Shown: piece by piece, positions 1 to 5,889 of the stretch
Layout of the letters: each line of letters begins with the position of its first letter
Numbering within the stretch: position 1 is the stretch's first letter
Source: Fidelibacterota bacterium
GTDB taxonomy: Bacteria; Fidelibacterota; Marinisomatia; SCGC-AAA003-L08; D37C17
Length of the DNA: 12,093 bases
Direction of reading: 5' to 3'
Assembly: GCA_002705605.1 (NCBI GenBank)
Contig: PAJD01000040.1
Location: forward strand, 56,056-68,148
Made by a program: the position numbers and the translations under genes
The notes under the pieces: generated by a model
Told to the model about the DNA's origin: nothing
Database searches by the model: none
What the model saw: the letters and a program-made list of their open reading frames with translations, nothing else

Positions 1-85
1 CATTATTTTTGTAATTTAATATGTTTTTGTTTTTTTGCTCTTCAATTACTGAAAAGAACATTTCTGGAATTGTTTTATAATTCAT
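1..85 (-). CDS. N-terminal fragment, probable AMP-forming (long-chain) acyl-CoA synthetase
   Basis: Reading the minus strand from an ATG at 85-83, the frame stays open to the window edge and gives 28 codons. The protein begins MNYKTIPEMFFSVIEEQ and goes on to a segment ending NILNYKNN. This pattern, a short T-[IL]-P-E-[ML]-F opening, a helix, then a basic or aromatic stretch with YK, is what I expect at the N-terminus of long-chain fatty acyl-CoA synthetases (FAA1 type), which activate fatty acids with ATP and CoA. No catalytic motif is in view, so the assignment rests on N-terminal resemblance alone. The gene diverges from the tRNA-Leu. No Shine-Dalgarno is visible upstream of the ATG, and the 73 bases before it are almost pure A/T. 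If correct, it would supply acyl-CoAs near a cluster that carboxylates them. It could instead be an unrelated protein. Confidence 0.45.
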   Translation of the reverse strand, partial: MNYKTIPEMFFSVIEEQKNKNILNYKNN

Positions 86-158
86 ATTATATATATAATT
101 AATTATTAATAATTTATAAATAAATAACAATATATAAAGTAGAAATAAATTAATTTAT
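86..158. promoter_or_regulatory. Divergent intergenic region, likely promoters for tRNA-Leu and the left-edge gene
   Basis: This 73-base gap between a minus-strand start and the tRNA is almost entirely A/T. It contains a 14-base perfect palindrome (ATTATATATATAAT, 86-99) and plus-strand -10-like hexamers TATAAT (94-99) and TATAAA (133-138). The latter is about 20 bases before the tRNA 5' end. No convincing -35 box stands out in such AT-rich sequence, so only the presence of promoters somewhere here is supported, not their exact position. Confidence 0.35.
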
Positions 159-242
159 GCCGAGGTGGTGAAATTGGTAGACACGTTGGATTCAAAATCC
201 AATGTTTTTCGGAACGTGTGGGTTCGAGTCCCACCCTCGGTA
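159..242 (+). tRNA. tRNA-Leu, anticodon CAA (decodes UUG)
   Basis: The cloverleaf can be folded by hand. The acceptor stem pairs GCCGAGG (159-165) with CCTCGGT (235-241), including one G-U pair at the end. The D-arm region contains the typical AAATTGGTAGAC stretch. The anticodon stem TTGGA/TCCAA (186-190/198-202) encloses the loop TTCAAAA with anticodon CAA at 193-195. A long variable arm follows (203-217, with TGTT pairing AACG across a TTTCGG loop), which marks a class II tRNA. The T arm pairs GTGGG/CCCAC (218-222/230-234) around TTCGAGT. The discriminator base is A242, as leucyl-tRNA synthetase requires. The 3' CCA is not encoded, since CAT follows, and must be added by the CCA-adding enzyme. 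An open reading frame starts only 7 bases downstream. Confidence 0.97.
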
Positions 243-249
243 CATAACA

Positions 250-471
250 ATGAAAAAATTAGATCTCCACGGGATAAAACATATTGATAGCAAACAGCTT
301 ATTTTAAATTTTATTGAAAAAAACATAGATAATCTTCCAGTTGAGATAATTACAGGAAATTCATTAGAAATGCAAAATATTGCTAAAAAAATTATTAAAA
401 GTTTTAATTTAAAACATTCATATCCAAACTTCAAAAATCTTGGTTCATTAATAATAACGGAAGATTATTGA
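250..471 (+). CDS. Small stand-alone Smr-domain protein
   Basis: This 73-residue protein is almost nothing but a single Smr (MutS2 C-terminal-like) domain. LDLHG at residues 4-8 is the family's LDxH motif. An amphipathic helix covers about 12-27. VEIITGNS at 31-38 occupies the place of the usual IxxGxG loop, here with TGNS rather than HGxG/TGxG. A second helix (39-52) and a final strand (GSLIIT, 65-70) complete the fold. Smr domains are nucleases or nucleic-acid binders; this one lacks any MutS portion, so it is not MutS2. The frame is open upstream into the tRNA, but the ATG at 250 is chosen because it places LDLHG at the very N-terminus as in homologues. It lies 7 bases after the tRNA with no room for a Shine-Dalgarno, so it may be read from the tRNA transcript as a leaderless message. 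I recall similar TGNS-type mini-Smr proteins from marine phages and bacteria, but that is recollection only. Confidence 0.8.
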   Translation: MKKLDLHGIKHIDSKQLILNFIEKNIDNLPVEIITGNSLEMQNIAKKIIKSFNLKHSYPNFKNLGSLIITEDY

Positions 472-475
472 TTGG

Positions 476-760
476 TTATTCTTGAGTTTTAGACATCTCT
501 TGCAATTGATTAGAAACATCTTCAATTACTTTCGTAGCCTCATCGATAATTGGAATTATTATATCCTCTGACTCACCTGGAAGATCACCTTCTGTGTATA
601 TTTGAAAAGATATATAAACAATTAGAGAAAAAAATACAAATAAAAGGAGTTTAAAAAACTTTTTTAAAATACTATAAACGACTATTAATATCAATATTAT
701 TACTAAGGTAAGATATAATGGCTCAGATATTATTGTATTGTATAAATTTTCATAATTCAT
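476..760 (-). CDS. Small two-helix membrane protein of unknown function
   Basis: I do not recognise this 94-residue protein. It has two strongly hydrophobic segments, about residues 14-32 and 35-54, separated by a short basic turn (KK-F-F-K), which should place the loop in the cytoplasm and both ends outside. After the second helix comes an acidic stretch (EGDLPGESED, 57-66) and an amphipathic, coiled-coil-like helix (about 70-90) rich in E, Q and I/V. The stop lies 4 bases beyond the end of the convergent Smr gene. No Shine-Dalgarno is seen before the ATG; the upstream sequence is A/T only. It is a singleton facing away from the 58-residue plus-strand gene, with which it shares the intergenic region 761-879. 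Its length and membrane composition make it a plausible real gene, though homologues would be needed to be sure. Confidence 0.6.
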   Translation of the reverse strand: MNYENLYNTIISEPLYLTLVIILILIVVYSILKKFFKLLLFVFFSLIVYISFQIYTEGDLPGESEDIIIPIIDEATKVIEDVSNQLQEMSKTQE

Positions 761-819
761 TCAATTAATTTAAAATAAATGTGACATAATTAACATTTAT
801 TATTTATTTTATTATTTTG

Positions 820-828
820 TGATATACT
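820..828 (+). promoter_or_regulatory. Candidate extended -10 promoter
   Basis: TGATATACT matches the extended -10 pattern (TGn followed by TATACT, 823-828). It lies about 50 bases ahead of the ATG at 880, so a transcript would begin near 835 and include the ribosome binding site at 867-873. No good -35 hexamer is present about 17 bases upstream, which is acceptable for an extended -10 promoter. In DNA this AT-rich a chance match is quite possible. Confidence 0.35.
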
Positions 829-866
829 TCTCATTTTTTTTTAATCCATTTGATTATAATTAAAAA

Positions 867-873
867 AGAGGAT
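867..873 (+). promoter_or_regulatory. Ribosome binding site that sets the start at 880
   Basis: AGAGGAT ends 6 bases before the ATG at 880, with GG at 870-871. It is one of the few clear Shine-Dalgarno sequences in the window. It selects the ATG at 880 over the in-frame TTG at 850. Confidence 0.6.
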
Positions 874-879
874 ATTGTT

Positions 880-1056
880 ATGAACAAAAATAAAAAAAAG
901 ATAATGAAACTAATTTTGAAGCTTAACTTAATATTAGGATTTTATAATTTATTCCTATTTAGTCAGGGAAATTTAATTTTCAATTTGCTTATAGGATCTT
1001 TAAATGTTGGGATATGGGTTTTTTTTAGAGATTTAAAATTACTTACTTATAAATAA
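880..1056 (+). CDS. 58-residue hydrophobic hairpin protein of unknown function
   Basis: From the ATG at 880 the product is 58 residues. It has a very basic N-terminus (MNKNKKK), a first hydrophobic segment at about 11-27, a short turn with S-Q-G-N, a second hydrophobic segment at about 32-49 (ending VGIWVFF), and a basic tail (RDLK). The charge pattern predicts a helical hairpin in the inner membrane with both ends in the cytoplasm. The frame can be extended upstream to a TTG at 850, but the AGAGGAT site supports the ATG. The gene ends exactly where the convergent MORN_2 gene ends, their stop codons abutting at 1056/1057. I do not recognise a named family. With the Smr gene it is one of only two plus-strand protein genes here. 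Confidence 0.6.
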   Translation: MNKNKKKIMKLILKLNLILGFYNLFLFSQGNLIFNLLIGSLNVGIWVFFRDLKLLTYK

Positions 1057-1812
1057 TTATTGTGGATTTCCATCAATATCATAATTCTCTAAAGTTTCAA
1101 TTAGTGTACCAATTTTATATTTTTTTACAAATTTAAGCTGACCATTGCTATACCAATGCTTGGTAATGCCATCCAGAGTATTATTAATATAATTTACTTC
1201 AGATTTAATCTGACCATTCCTGTACCATTTTTTTTGTAAACCATTTAAATTACCATTGATATAATTATATTTTATCGATAATTGCTTATTATCATACCAT
1301 TTTTTTTGTTCACCATTTTTTTTTCCATTTTGAAAGTTATATTCAAGCAAAATATTACCATTATCATAATATTCTCTTAACAAACCATCTTCTATAATTC
1401 CGTCAGAAATTTTATTAAAGTTACCGTAAACCCAAAACGTTAAGTTAGATTCTATATATTTATATTTTACAGTATCAAAAGATATGATAGAATTGTTATC
1501 ATTCAAAAGCATCTCACCAATAATCTCAAGATTTTCATCACACCTTTTTACAGTTATTTGACTTAAGTTAGAATTAATTTTAAAATCCAGGTCACATAAT
1601 TCTAAAATAATTTTCTTTTTTCTTTCATAATCGACTTCATTAATTGAAATCAATTTGACAATATAATTACCATTAAATTCATCAATATAATCTTTTAAAT
1701 CAATAGTATTGACATTTTTATTTTTAAATATCTGAAATTGTTTTATATCTATATTATTTTGTGATAGAAGATTAGAAAAAAATAATAATATAATTATAAT
1801 ATATTTATTCAT
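1057..1812 (-). CDS. Secreted YwqK-like protein with C-terminal MORN_2 repeats
   Basis: The 251-residue product begins with a cleavable-type signal peptide: a basic start, a hydrophobic run at about 4-16, and a likely cut after LLSQ near residue 18. Residues 20-135 are a non-repetitive region I do not recognise. From residue 143 there are four 24-residue repeats starting at G143, G167, G191 and G215, each of the form G-x4-[WY]Y-x-[ND]-[GK]-x-[LI]-x5-Y-x(3)-[GN]. A partial fifth copy ends the protein. This is the MORN_2 variant annotated in YwqK-type proteins; despite the name toxin-antitoxin system YwqK antitoxin, no toxin partner is visible. The function is unknown; the repeats form beta-hairpins, and a periplasmic or surface location is inferred. 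The start overlaps the hydratase stop by 8 bases, so it is the last gene of the minus-strand series and likely co-transcribed with it. Confidence 0.85.
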   Translation of the reverse strand: MNKYIIIILLFFSNLLSQNNIDIKQFQIFKNKNVNTIDLKDYIDEFNGNYIVKLISINEVDYERKKKIILELCDLDFKINSNLSQITVKRCDENLEIIGEMLLNDNNSIISFDTVKYKYIESNLTFWVYGNFNKISDGIIEDGLLREYYDNGNILLEYNFQNGKKNGEQKKWYDNKQLSIKYNYINGNLNGLQKKWYRNGQIKSEVNYINNTLDGITKHWYSNGQLKFVKKYKIGTLIETLENYDIDGNPQ

Positions 1813-2581
1813 TATTCCATACAGGTTTACGTTTATTTATAAACGCATCAAGTGCTTCATCTCTATCTTTTGTATTCAGAGATTTATTGTAATTATCTCT
1901 TTCATTTTTTAATGTATAATTGCGATTTTTTTCATACAAGCTACTATTAATAGCTTTCTTTGAAGATTTTACAGCAATAGGAGCATTTTTTAAAATATCA
2001 TTAGCAATTGAAAGGCCAGAATCAAGCAACTTATCTTTATCAACATTATTCATTAAAAATCCAAAATTTTTAGCTTCTTCAGAATTGAATTTCTTAGCTG
2101 TATATATCCAATATTTAGCATTTTGCAATCCTATAATTCGCGGCAACCTAAATGTTCCTCCTGCTCCAGGAATTATACCTATACTTGTTTCAGGTAATCC
2201 TATAATAGAATCGTTTGATCCTATACGTATATCACATGATAGTGACAACTCAGTTCCTCCTCCTAAACAATACCCATTTATTAAGCAAATTGTTGGTATA
2301 TCTAAATCTTCGATTGAATTAAAACAATCATTAAAAATATTCAATGCTTCTTTAGATTGTGATTTAGACATAATTTTTCTTTCTTTAAGATCTGCTCCAA
2401 CAGAAAAATTATCTAAACCTGAATTAATAATCAAAACTCTACATTTACTTTTCGATATATCTTTCATTTTGTTTGTAATATCTATCAAAAAATCTGAAGA
2501 AAGTGCATTTAGTGGTCCTCTAGATAGTGTTAATATACCAATACAATCACTAACAATTTTAAATTCTGTATACTTACTCAT
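1805..2581 (-). CDS. Enoyl-CoA hydratase, methylglutaconyl-CoA hydratase (AUH/LiuC)-like
   Basis: A 258-residue crotonase-superfamily enzyme of normal length that hydrates (or otherwise acts on) an enoyl-CoA thioester in the cytoplasm. The first oxyanion-hole segment is SVGADLKER (60-68), and ADLKER followed by KIMSKS closely resembles human AUH. The second is GYCLGGGTELSLSCDIR (103-119). Both catalytic acids expected of a true hydratase are present: E111 in GGGTE and E131 in LPETSIGIIPGAGGT. The C-terminus (TKDRDEALDAFINKRKP) also matches AUH/LiuC. Other members of this clade include isohexenylglutaconyl-CoA hydratase (AtuE) of terpene degradation, which would fit the AtuA and carboxylase genes just upstream. 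The gene overlaps AtuA-C by 8 bases and has its own AAAGG 9 bases before the ATG. The exact substrate cannot be read from the sequence. Confidence 0.93.
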   Translation of the reverse strand: MSKYTEFKIVSDCIGILTLSRGPLNALSSDFLIDITNKMKDISKSKCRVLIINSGLDNFSVGADLKERKIMSKSQSKEALNIFNDCFNSIEDLDIPTICLINGYCLGGGTELSLSCDIRIGSNDSIIGLPETSIGIIPGAGGTFRLPRIIGLQNAKYWIYTAKKFNSEEAKNFGFLMNNVDKDKLLDSGLSIANDILKNAPIAVKSSKKAINSSLYEKNRNYTLKNERDNYNKSLNTKDRDEALDAFINKRKPVWNNE

Positions 2582-2915
2582 TAATATATTCCTTTAATTT
2601 ATTAGGGAAATCAATTTCCATTAACAATATAGCTTGACCATAAGTTTTTCCTTGCGCATCATTCAATAATGAATCACTTCCACCACCACCTAAACTATCT
2701 TCTAAAATAAAATTAAGTGATAACAAATTATCTAGTTCATACCTTAAAACATCACCTTTAACAAAATCAGAAAAATATTCTTTTACCATTAAAGAAGATA
2801 AATATTTTTTTGACCAATCGTAAGCTTCTTGAGAATTAAAAATAACACCAACATTTGTATTCTTTCCTTTATCTCCAGAACGTGATGAAGCTATTGAACC
2901 TAATTTAATTTTCAT
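2574..2915 (-). CDS. AtuA-like C-terminal (ferredoxin-fold) domain protein
   Basis: This 113-residue protein corresponds to the small C-terminal domain of AtuA-family proteins, encoded here as its own gene. Diagnostic segments are SRSGDKGKNTNVGVI (11-25), the helical region with VKGDVLRYELDNLLSLNF (52-69), the glycine loop DSLGGGGSDSL (73-83), and DAQGKTYGQAILLMEI (86-101). Where I expect N-L-H-A-L-N-F this protein has N-L-L-S-L-N-F, so the histidine is missing. Its start overlaps the stop of the larger AtuA gene by 4 bases (ATGA), so the two are translationally coupled and very likely form one complex. In Pseudomonas AtuA both parts lie in a single chain; the two-gene arrangement is also common in this family. 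The biochemical function is not established; association with acyl-CoA carboxylases is known from gene context. Confidence 0.88.
   Translation of the reverse strand: MKIKLGSIASSRSGDKGKNTNVGVIFNSQEAYDWSKKYLSSLMVKEYFSDFVKGDVLRYELDNLLSLNFILEDSLGGGGSDSLLNDAQGKTYGQAILLMEIDFPNKLKEYINE
2591..2595 (-). promoter_or_regulatory. Shine-Dalgarno of the enoyl-CoA hydratase gene
   Basis: Reading the minus strand, AAAGG stands 9 bases before the ATG at 2581, inside the 3' end of the AtuA-C gene. It supports that start and suggests independent initiation rather than purely coupled translation. Confidence 0.5.
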
Positions 2916-4258
2916 AATATTTCCACAGTTGTATTTACTATTTTCTTATCTATTAAAGATGGCCAAAAAGAAATAACTTCTTGTGCTTTTGGTCTACCAC
3001 CAGCAAAACCTGTTATACCTGGAGGGCCTGTAGTTATTAATGGTGAAATCTCTTTGCCAAAACGTTCAACTTTTTGTTTATCACTATCTTTAACTGATAA
3101 TCTTAAAACAATTTCATTTGAACCCGAATATTTATGATTCATTTTTTTATGACATGAATCAAACCCTAAAAACTCTGTGTTTTTATTGTTAAAATCATAT
3201 CCAGCTAATTTCAATCTATCCCAAAAAATTTTTGAAACATACTTTGCCTTTTTATATGCATGTGGGCCTGATATTGTCAACTGACCTGAAGATTTATATC
3301 CTGAAAAATAACTAATAGACACCTTGTAAGTATCTGTTGCTTTAAAACCTTTGACATTTTTTATAGAGACAGTATTATCATTATTATCAATAAGATTAAA
3401 CGAAGTAAAATCAACACACACATCAGGTGAAATATAATTTTTCGGATCTCCCATCTCATATAAAACTTGCTCAGATATTGAAAGTTTATTAATAATACCA
3501 TCAGTACCTTTTGGTTTAGTTACATTGAAATTTCCATCTGGATATACTTCTACAATTGGATATCCAATATTAGATAAATTTTCAATATCGTACCATTTAG
3601 AATAGTTTCCACCAGTGCATTGAGCACCACATTCTATTATGTGGCCAGCTAGAGTACCGGAAGCCAACTTATTGAAATCATTATTTTTCCAATCAAATTC
3701 ATAAAGCAGGGGTCCTAAAGTTAATCCAGGATCAGAAACTCTTCCAGCTAAGACAATATCAGCACCTTTATCTAGGGCATCTTTAATACAATAACTATCT
3801 ATATATACATTTGCTGAAGTAATCTTATTTCTAATAAGACTTATATCTTCTCCAGTTTCTAAATTTCTAAAACTTTGACCTGAATTAATTAATCCATCTA
3901 TATTGTTATAGATATCATCACCTTTAACTACACCAATTTTAAAATCAGATTTATTTTTTAATTTTAACTTTATTGCTTTTGCACATTCAACAGGATTAAC
4001 ACCACCAGCATTTGTAATAATTTTGATATTATTCTTCCTAATATCATCCTGATTATTTACAATTAAATCAACAAAGTCCTTAGCATAACCAAATAAGGGA
4101 TTTTTTAATTTTTGTTTTTGCATTATAGAAATAGTTACCTCTGCTAAGTAATCAAGTGTTAGATAATCAATTTTACCATATTTAATTAAATTTACTGGAG
4201 CATCTATACTGTCTCCCCAAAATCCTTGTCCATTTGCTATTTTTACAATCTCTTTCAT
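2912..4258 (-). CDS. AtuA-family (DUF1446) protein, large N-terminal part
   Basis: A 448-residue cytoplasmic protein of the acyclic terpene utilisation AtuA family (DUF1446). Characteristic segments in order: ANGQGFWGDS (8-17), DYLAEVTISIM (36-46), NAGGVNP (83-89), GADIVLAGRVSDPGLTLGPL (165-184), AGHIIECGAQCTGGNY (204-219), IGYPIVEV (231-238), EQVLYEMGDP (263-272) and TGPPGITGFAGGRP (410-423). One deviation is KGTDG at 250-254 where KGTGG is usual. Family members are required for growth on citronellol/geraniol in Pseudomonas and sit beside biotin-dependent acyl-CoA carboxylases in many genomes, but no reaction has been assigned. Here it starts inside the carboxylase beta gene stop (ATGA, 4 bases) and is followed by its C-terminal domain gene, again with ATGA. 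A GGAG lies 10 bases before its ATG. Together the two chains total 561 residues, near the length of the fused form. Confidence 0.93.
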   Translation of the reverse strand: MKEIVKIANGQGFWGDSIDAPVNLIKYGKIDYLTLDYLAEVTISIMQKQKLKNPLFGYAKDFVDLIVNNQDDIRKNNIKIITNAGGVNPVECAKAIKLKLKNKSDFKIGVVKGDDIYNNIDGLINSGQSFRNLETGEDISLIRNKITSANVYIDSYCIKDALDKGADIVLAGRVSDPGLTLGPLLYEFDWKNNDFNKLASGTLAGHIIECGAQCTGGNYSKWYDIENLSNIGYPIVEVYPDGNFNVTKPKGTDGIINKLSISEQVLYEMGDPKNYISPDVCVDFTSFNLIDNNDNTVSIKNVKGFKATDTYKVSISYFSGYKSSGQLTISGPHAYKKAKYVSKIFWDRLKLAGYDFNNKNTEFLGFDSCHKKMNHKYSGSNEIVLRLSVKDSDKQKVERFGKEISPLITTGPPGITGFAGGRPKAQEVISFWPSLIDKKIVNTTVEIL

Positions 4259-5889
4259 ACTTGGAAAACTCCATAGTTTGGCTTTTTATTTTTATTGCTG
4301 TTATTAACAATTTTTAAGCTTCTAATTAATATTAACCTAGTATCTTTTGGTTCAATAATTTCATCAACCCATAATCGAGAAGCTCCATATGTTATCTTTG
4401 ATTGTTTATCATAAGCATCTTTTATATCATTATAAATAGAGTTTTTTTCTTCACTGCTTATTTTACCAAGTTTCGAAATTTTCAAAGAAGTTAATGTTTT
4501 AGCTGCCTGATCTCCACCCATTACTGCAATTTTAGAGTTTGGCCAAGCAAATATAAATGAAGGGTCATAAGCTTTACCTGACATCGCATAATTACCTGCG
4601 CCATAACTACCACCTACAATTAATGTGATTTTTGGTACTACACTATTTGAAACAGCATTAACCATTTTAGCTCCATCCTTAGCTATACCTGACCACTCAG
4701 CATACTTACCAACCATAAATCCATTAACATCATGTATAAAAACTATAGGTATGTTATCTTGATTACAATTCATTATGAACCTTGCGCCTTTATCTGCGGA
4801 ATCATTATATATAACTCCACCAAGTTGTATTTGTCCATCATCTGATTTAATAACAGTTTTTTGATTTGCTACTATACCTACTTTATATCCGCCAATTTTT
4901 GCATTTACACAAACAATAGTTTTTCCGTAATTTTCTTTAAATTCAATGAATTTACTTTCATCGACAATCCTGGCAATTATTTCTTTAATATCATACTGTG
5001 AATTATTTTGCACATCTAAATAATTATACAAATCTTCAAATTTCAATAATGGATCTGATGATGTAAATGATACATTGTTTTCTTTTAAGTTGACATTATC
5101 AACAATTTCTTTAATCTTTAATAATGCTTCATAGTCATCTTCAACTTCATAATCGACAATACCACTAATACTCGAATGTGTTTTACTTCCACCTAATGTT
5201 TCAGAATCAATTTCTTGCCCTACTGCAGCTTTAACTAATGCTGGTCCTGCTAAAAACATACTTGAACCTTTTGTCATGATATATTTATCACACATTACAG
5301 GTAAATAAGCACCACCTGCTACACATGGTCCCATTACTGAAGCAATTTGCATATTTCCATTTGATGAAAGTCTTGCATTATTATAAAATATTTTTCCAAA
5401 GTGTGATTCATCAGGGAATACTTGGTCTTGAATTGGCAAGAAAACACCAGCAGAGTCAACTAAATAAATAATAGGTAAATTATTCTTATATGCTATTTCT
5501 TGAGCTCTTAATGTTTTCTTTAATGTAACTTCAAAGTATGCACCAGCTTTAACTGTTGCATCATTAGCTATAATCATAAAATTAAAGTTATTAATTAAAC
5601 CAACGCCTGCTATTAAACCACCAGATGGACATCCACCATATTCCTCATACATCTCATAACCAGCAAACCTTCCAAATTCCATAAAACTGCTATTATCATC
5701 GATTAAAAAATCTATTCTTTCTCTTGCTGTTAAACGACCTTTATCATGTTGTTTTTGTATAGATGCATTACCACCACCTTTTTTGATAATATCTATTTTC
5801 TCATTAAATTTATTAATTAAAGACAAGTATTCTTTAACCACATTATCATTTTTAAGATTTGAAATTTTACTTTTATAACTATTCGTCAT
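4255..5889 (-). CDS. Acyl-CoA carboxylase beta subunit, methylcrotonyl/geranyl-CoA type
   Basis: The 544-residue product is a two-lobed biotin-dependent carboxyltransferase subunit that moves the carboxyl group from carboxybiotin to an acyl-CoA. The N-lobe has KGRLTARERIDFLID (50-64), FAGYEMY (75-81), IANDATVKAGAYF (107-119), LVDSAGVFLPIQDQVFPD (143-160) and the glycine site GPCVAGGAYLP (187-197). The C-lobe has VNGFMVG (388-394), GIAKDGAKMV (401-410) and GGSYGAGNYAMSG (426-438). These C-lobe and N-lobe signatures match methylcrotonyl-CoA (MCC beta, LiuB) and geranyl-CoA (AtuC) carboxylases rather than propionyl-CoA carboxylase. The ATG at 5889 is chosen over an upstream in-frame TTG at 5901; it overlaps the accA stop by 11 bases. 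The biotin carboxylase/BCCP alpha subunit is not in the window. Substrate is inferred only to be a branched 3-methyl-enoyl-CoA. Confidence 0.94.
   Translation of the reverse strand: MTNSYKSKISNLKNDNVVKEYLSLINKFNEKIDIIKKGGGNASIQKQHDKGRLTARERIDFLIDDNSSFMEFGRFAGYEMYEEYGGCPSGGLIAGVGLINNFNFMIIANDATVKAGAYFEVTLKKTLRAQEIAYKNNLPIIYLVDSAGVFLPIQDQVFPDESHFGKIFYNNARLSSNGNMQIASVMGPCVAGGAYLPVMCDKYIMTKGSSMFLAGPALVKAAVGQEIDSETLGGSKTHSSISGIVDYEVEDDYEALLKIKEIVDNVNLKENNVSFTSSDPLLKFEDLYNYLDVQNNSQYDIKEIIARIVDESKFIEFKENYGKTIVCVNAKIGGYKVGIVANQKTVIKSDDGQIQLGGVIYNDSADKGARFIMNCNQDNIPIVFIHDVNGFMVGKYAEWSGIAKDGAKMVNAVSNSVVPKITLIVGGSYGAGNYAMSGKAYDPSFIFAWPNSKIAVMGGDQAAKTLTSLKISKLGKISSEEKNSIYNDIKDAYDKQSKITYGASRLWVDEIIEPKDTRLILIRSLKIVNNSNKNKKPNYGVFQV

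Noticed and set aside
192..434. Minus-strand open frame across the tRNA and Smr gene
   Set aside because: It overlaps the tRNA and the Smr domain gene in antisense and looks like no known protein.
1030..1075. Possible bidirectional terminator between convergent genes
   Set aside because: The stop codons abut and I found no stem-loop with a T-run around the junction.
1090..1390. Repeated ACCATT/TTTTTTTG-containing stretches resembling a repeat array
   Set aside because: They coincide with the 72-base coding periodicity of the MORN_2 repeats and are not a CRISPR or regulatory array.
1920..2597. Long open frame on the plus strand, 225 codons
   Set aside because: It lies antisense to the well-supported enoyl-CoA hydratase, and its translation has no recognisable motif; it is a by-product of the opposite coding strand.
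2574..4258. AtuA split as a frameshift or pseudogene
   Set aside because: Both parts are complete at the domain boundary, have proper start and stop codons in an ATGA overlap, and the two-gene form is known for this family.
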